From assembly GCA_937889595.1 (NCBI GenBank), contig CALAOR010000077.1, forward strand, positions 1-64,000: DNA of 64,000 nt, read 5' to 3'. Below the pieces are notes generated by a model, which saw nothing but the letters and a program-made list of their open reading frames with translations, was not told the origin of the DNA and ran no database searches. Both the position numbers and the translations under genes were made by a program. Shown here piece by piece: positions 61,241 to 64,000 of the stretch (position 1 is the stretch's first letter; each line of letters starts with the position of its first letter). The DNA is from an uncultured bacterium (GTDB lineage: Bacteria; Oederibacteriota; PGYV01; Palsa-1178).

Positions 61241-61708
61241 TTAATATAATAATATCGGGAATAAGATCCCTATGACTATACCTGCCGCCGCCTCTATGGG
61301 TGTGTGGCCCAAAAGTTCTTTCATTCTTTTCTCCGCGTGGAGTTTATTGCGGCCCATTTCATCGACGATCATGTTCAAAAGCTTTGCCTGCCTGCCTGCA
61401 GCTCTTCTCACTCCCAAAGCGTCGGATATGACAACTATACAGTACAGCAGCGCCACCAAAAAAATTGTCGACGTAAAGCCGGTGGCTAATCCCACGCTCG
61501 TGGTTAGTGCGGTAACTGAAGCGGTATGCGACGACGGCATGCCGCCGGTACCCACCAAAAGCCTGAAATCGATTTTGTGGTTAATGACAAGATGAATTAT
61601 CAGCTTCAGAGCCTGCGCGAAAAACCATGCGGTAAAAGTCGAGATAAAGATCTTTGTCGAAACTATGGAAACAAATATATTCCAGATATCGGCTACAGCG
61701 TTTAACAT
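61241..61708 (-). CDS. DUF212 / YuiD-like divergent PAP2 family membrane protein
   Basis: A 155-residue protein with four hydrophobic segments. FFAQALKLIIHLVINHKIDFRLLVGTGGMPSSHTASVTALTTSVG carries the PSSHT motif of PAP2-type phosphatases. SDALGVRRAAGRQAKLLN and LLGHTPIEAAAGIVIGI complete the DUF212 pattern. Acid phosphatase on a lipid phosphate, perhaps undecaprenyl or isoprenyl pyrophosphate, is plausible from its place between dxs and the polyprenyl synthetase; it is not proved. Confidence 0.92.
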   Translation of the reverse strand: MLNAVADIWNIFVSIVSTKIFISTFTAWFFAQALKLIIHLVINHKIDFRLLVGTGGMPSSHTASVTALTTSVGLATGFTSTIFLVALLYCIVVISDALGVRRAAGRQAKLLNMIVDEMGRNKLHAEKRMKELLGHTPIEAAAGIVIGILFPILLY

Positions 61709-61737
61709 TTGTCCTCCTTGAATTACGCGGTAATTTA

Positions 61738-62622
61738 TCAGTGCGTTCTTTTCATGAAAAATCCGGCTATTTCATTTAAATCGTCAGTATTTCTGTTTAT
61801 TCCTGCCAAAATATCGCGCGCTTCAAGCACTAATTTTTCCGCTTTTTTCTCGGACCCGGCAAGTCCGTATATGGAAGGATACGTGGCTTTTTTTGCAGCC
61901 GCGTCCTTTCTTAACTTCTTGCCCATTTCCTTTTCATCGCCGATAACATCCAGTATGTCGTCCACGATCTGAAAAGCATGCCCTATTTTTTCACCGTATC
62001 GGCTGAAAAGCCTGACTGTTTTTTTATCCGCATCCGAGAGAATAGCCCCAGCCGCGACGGACGCGCGTATTAGGGCGCCGGTCTTGCATTTATGGAGGTA
62101 ATCCACCATGCCGGGGGATATTTTTTTCCCTTCGCTCGTTATGTCAAGCACCTGTCCGCCTATCATGCCCTTCATTCCTGCTCCGTCAGCAATCTCAAGG
62201 GCTGCATTAATGACATTCTTCGGCTTGATTTTTCTATTTTTTGAGCACATCAAAACACATTCAAAAGCGCGGGTTAAAAGCGCATCCCCCGCAAGTATGG
62301 CGATTGCTTCACCGAATTTTTTATGGCACGTTAACTTGCCGCGCCTGTAATTATCGTCATCCATGGCCGGCAAATCATCATGTATCAAAGAGTAGGTATG
62401 GATCATTTCCATGGCGCACGCCGCGGGCATTACGTCGGAATATGATAAACCGCAGGCCTTGGCCGCCAGCAGGGTCAGAATCGGCCTTAAGCGCTTGCCG
62501 CCGGCAAACAAGCTGTATTTGGCAGCCTTATATATAACGGGCGGGTACTCATTTTTGTCGCTTATGTACCTGGCCAGGTTTTTTTCCACCAGCAACGATA
62601 ATTTATGTAATTTTGCTTCCAT
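61738..62622 (-). CDS. ispA: Polyprenyl (farnesyl/geranylgeranyl) diphosphate synthase
   Basis: A 294-residue trans-prenyl synthase. The first Asp-rich motif is DDLPAMDDDNYRRGK and the second DDILDVIGDEKEMGKKLRKDAAAKKATYPS; GGKRLRPIL at the N-terminus binds pyrophosphate. The sequence before the first Asp motif (IHTYSLIHDDLPAMD) fits bacterial farnesyl or geranylgeranyl synthases. The ATG at 62622 has GGGAGA a few bases upstream; an ATG four codons earlier is an alternative. It follows the xseB stop closely. Confidence 0.95.
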   Translation of the reverse strand: MEAKLHKLSLLVEKNLARYISDKNEYPPVIYKAAKYSLFAGGKRLRPILTLLAAKACGLSYSDVMPAACAMEMIHTYSLIHDDLPAMDDDNYRRGKLTCHKKFGEAIAILAGDALLTRAFECVLMCSKNRKIKPKNVINAALEIADGAGMKGMIGGQVLDITSEGKKISPGMVDYLHKCKTGALIRASVAAGAILSDADKKTVRLFSRYGEKIGHAFQIVDDILDVIGDEKEMGKKLRKDAAAKKATYPSIYGLAGSEKKAEKLVLEARDILAGINRNTDDLNEIAGFFMKRTH

Positions 62623-62637
62623 ACGTTCTCCCATGAT

Positions 62638-62937
62638 CTAAAAAAGGCCGCCATCTTTATCTTTTGGCTGCTTTTTTTCCTGCCTGTTTTTGCCTGTTTC
62701 CTCGGTAACTTCAGTCTCATCCAGTTCTTCCGCTGTATAGCCGTCTTCCGTCTTCTTCTTCAAAACCTCAATTCTCAATTTCTTTTCTTTGAGTATCTCA
62801 CGGCATTTTTCTATGAGCTTCATGCCCTTTTCATAATACTCAATGCTCGCGTCAAGGTCCGCCTCGCCCGACTCAAGTTTATCAACGGTTTCTTCAAGTT
62901 CGTTCAGGTATGCTTCAAAACCTTTGTCTTTTTTCAT
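62638..62937 (-). CDS. xseB: Exodeoxyribonuclease VII small subunit
   Basis: A 99-residue protein. The family signature is FEAYLNELEETVDKLESGEADLDASIEYYEKGMKLIEKCREIL, two helices forming a coiled coil that binds XseA. A charged Glu/Lys-rich tail follows. GGAGG lies five bases before the ATG at 62937; the 28-residue longer frame begins inside a repeat-like Pro-rich sequence and was rejected. Confidence 0.96.
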   Translation of the reverse strand: MKKDKGFEAYLNELEETVDKLESGEADLDASIEYYEKGMKLIEKCREILKEKKLRIEVLKKKTEDGYTAEELDETEVTEETGKNRQEKKQPKDKDGGLF

Positions 62938-62967
62938 AAAACCTCCGTTTAAGTTGGGGCTGCACGT

Positions 62968-62999
62968 CCTTATCCGCCGAAGCAATGGCGGAGGTGGAT
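62968..62999. repeat. Short hairpin repeat family D, copy 2
   Basis: TTATCCGCCGAAGC-AATG-GCGGAGGTGGA. It matches 16534-16563 and lies directly upstream of xseB. Confidence 0.6.
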
Positions 63000-63083
63000 G
63001 TGGGCCCGGCCCTCGGTTCAAAAGTTATCTGCTTTGCCGGCAACCGTGCGATTTAAAATGAACTCTCTTGCTTACCCGCGTGC

Positions 63084-63110
63084 GGGTGACACAGCGTGTC
63101 ACCCCTACGC
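63084..63110. repeat. GTAGKGG-palindrome element (4)
   Basis: GGGTGACAC-AGC-GTGTCACCC followed by CTACG. Read on the minus strand it begins GTAGGGGTGACAC, the same opening as the elements at 27401, 27458 and 59132. It lies between xseA and xseB. Confidence 0.65.
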
Positions 63111-63129
63111 GTTTATAAGACCACCAAAT

Positions 63130-64000
63130 TCAAACCTTCCCTGTAACTTCCGCGTCCAATCCGCCTTTATACAGCTTTATTTTGATTTCCTTACCCGCTG
63201 TTTCCGAATCCTTTATTATCGCGCCGCTGCCCGAATCATATACCACCGAGTAACCTTTTTTCAGTATATTCAGCGGGTTCATTATCGTCAGCTTGTCGTT
63301 TATAACTGTAAGCTTTTCATCGCTGTCTTGAAGCCTGTCATCCAGGCGCTTTCCCAGTTCAAGGCTGAGTTCATCCATACGCTGGACATGGTCATTATAT
63401 ATATTAAACGGTATCTTAAAACCGTAGCTTTTGGAAACTGAATCAAGCCTTTCTTCAAAATTCTTTACTGTATTCGTTATATATATATTTAGCCTGTTCT
63501 TTTGGGATTTCAGATTTTCTATAAGTTCCTGCACGTCAGGGACCACAAGTTCCGCGGCGGCCGACGGGGTAGGTGCGCGTAGATCAGCGACAAAATCCGC
63601 TATTGTAAAATCTATCTCATGTCCAACGGCGGAAATAACCGGTGTTTTTGCCTCTACTATGGCATATGCCAATTTTTCATCATTAAATGCCCATAAATCC
63701 TCAATTGAACCGCCTCCTCTTGTCAGGATTATGACATCGAGGCATAACGAATCCATCTCCTGCACGGCCTTGATTATCTGGGGCGCAGCTGCCTCGCCTT
63801 GGACCATAACCGGGTAAATCAGTACTCTGCAGACAGGATACCGCCTGCTTATGATGTTTAAAATGTCCCTGATGGCAGCGCCAGTGCGGCTGGTTATTAT
63901 GCCTATTTTCTCGGGATACTCGGGTATGGATACCTTGCGGCTTGCATCAAAGAGACCTTCTGTGGATAACCTTTTTTTAAGCTTCTCAAACTCAACTAAG
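63130..64000 (-). CDS. xseA: Exodeoxyribonuclease VII large subunit, 5' end beyond window
   Basis: The frame stays open from its stop to the right edge, so at least 290 codons of the C-terminal part are present. IGIITSRTGAAIRDIL, YPVMVQGEAAAPQI, IILTRGGGSIEDLWAFNDE, VISAVGHEIDFTIADFVADLRAPTPSAAAE are diagnostic of XseA. With XseB it forms the single-strand exonuclease. The OB-fold N-terminus lies outside the window. Confidence 0.97.
   Translation of the reverse strand, partial: LVEFEKLKKRLSTEGLFDASRKVSIPEYPEKIGIITSRTGAAIRDILNIISRRYPVCRVLIYPVMVQGEAAAPQIIKAVQEMDSLCLDVIILTRGGGSIEDLWAFNDEKLAYAIVEAKTPVISAVGHEIDFTIADFVADLRAPTPSAAAELVVPDVQELIENLKSQKNRLNIYITNTVKNFEERLDSVSKSYGFKIPFNIYNDHVQRMDELSLELGKRLDDRLQDSDEKLTVINDKLTIMNPLNILKKGYSVVYDSGSGAIIKDSETAGKEIKIKLYKGGLDAEVTGKV

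Noticed and set aside
62966-63021. Longer N-terminus for xseB
   Set aside because: The added 28 residues are Pro/Arg-rich and come from a hairpin repeat; GGAGG marks the ATG at 62937.

Overview
The window looks like part of a Gram-negative, probably anaerobic, uncultured-type bacterium. It has lipoproteins, beta-barrel and peptidoglycan-binding envelope proteins, several Pro/Thr-rich cell-surface proteins, a hybrid-cluster protein, and many TPR proteins. The style resembles candidate phyla such as Goldbacteria; this is a guess from gene content, not a demonstrated placement. Almost every gene is on the minus strand; the only plus-strand gene is the O-antigen-ligase/TPR gene near 47.5-49.7 kb. 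No rRNA, tRNA, CRISPR array, transposase or integrase was seen.

Region by region (transcription runs right to left unless stated). 1-9.2 kb: 3'-truncated giant beta-helix surface protein with a 78-bp tandem repeat tail, a PAS histidine kinase, a LysM membrane protein and two lipoproteins. 9.4-13.3 kb: GH43 glycosidase, then a nitrosative/oxidative stress pair (hydroxylamine reductase and an Rrf2 Fe-S regulator). 13.5-16.7 kb: sulfatase-modifying-factor-fold lipoprotein, Kelch lipoprotein and repeat-rich spacers. 16.7-23.8 kb: a compact envelope redox operon (TPR-like membrane protein, two DOMON lipoproteins, ankyrin lipoprotein, FMN-binding protein, outer-membrane barrel, small Tat-signal protein, NapH-NapG-like polyferredoxin fusion) that also carries an internally deleted gene copy. 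24.1-33.4 kb: decayed toxin-antitoxin remnants, a YgbA-like protein, two overlapping LacI regulators, GH1 beta-glucosidase, GH74 xyloglucanase and a DnaQ-BRCT exonuclease. 33.5-43.2 kb: putative glycosidase-fold protein, anion transporter, TPR proteins, nusB, ribH, SemiSWEET, mutS. 43.4-47.3 kb: GH94 cellobiose phosphorylase and a second sulfatase-modifying-factor-fold lipoprotein whose C-terminus looks like a diversity-generating-retroelement variable region. 47.5-57.3 kb: O-antigen ligase-like protein, TPR protein and three tandem DUF2723/GT117 integral-membrane glycosyltransferases. 57.4-64 kb: housekeeping run recN, dxs, DUF212, polyprenyl synthetase, xseB and the 5'-truncated xseA.

Functional themes: (i) plant-type glucan/xyloglucan use (GH74, GH1, GH43, GH94, SemiSWEET), with a shared ACACGTGT operator candidate next to the LacI pair and the GH74 gene; (ii) a predicted inner-membrane to periplasm electron-transfer module related to NosR/NapGH but with DOMON lipoproteins and an outer-membrane barrel; (iii) many Thr/Pro-rich exported proteins in the same neighbourhood as three GT117 O-mannosyltransferase homologues and an O-antigen ligase, which suggests surface O-glycosylation; (iv) many small dispersed repeats and palindromes in the spacers.
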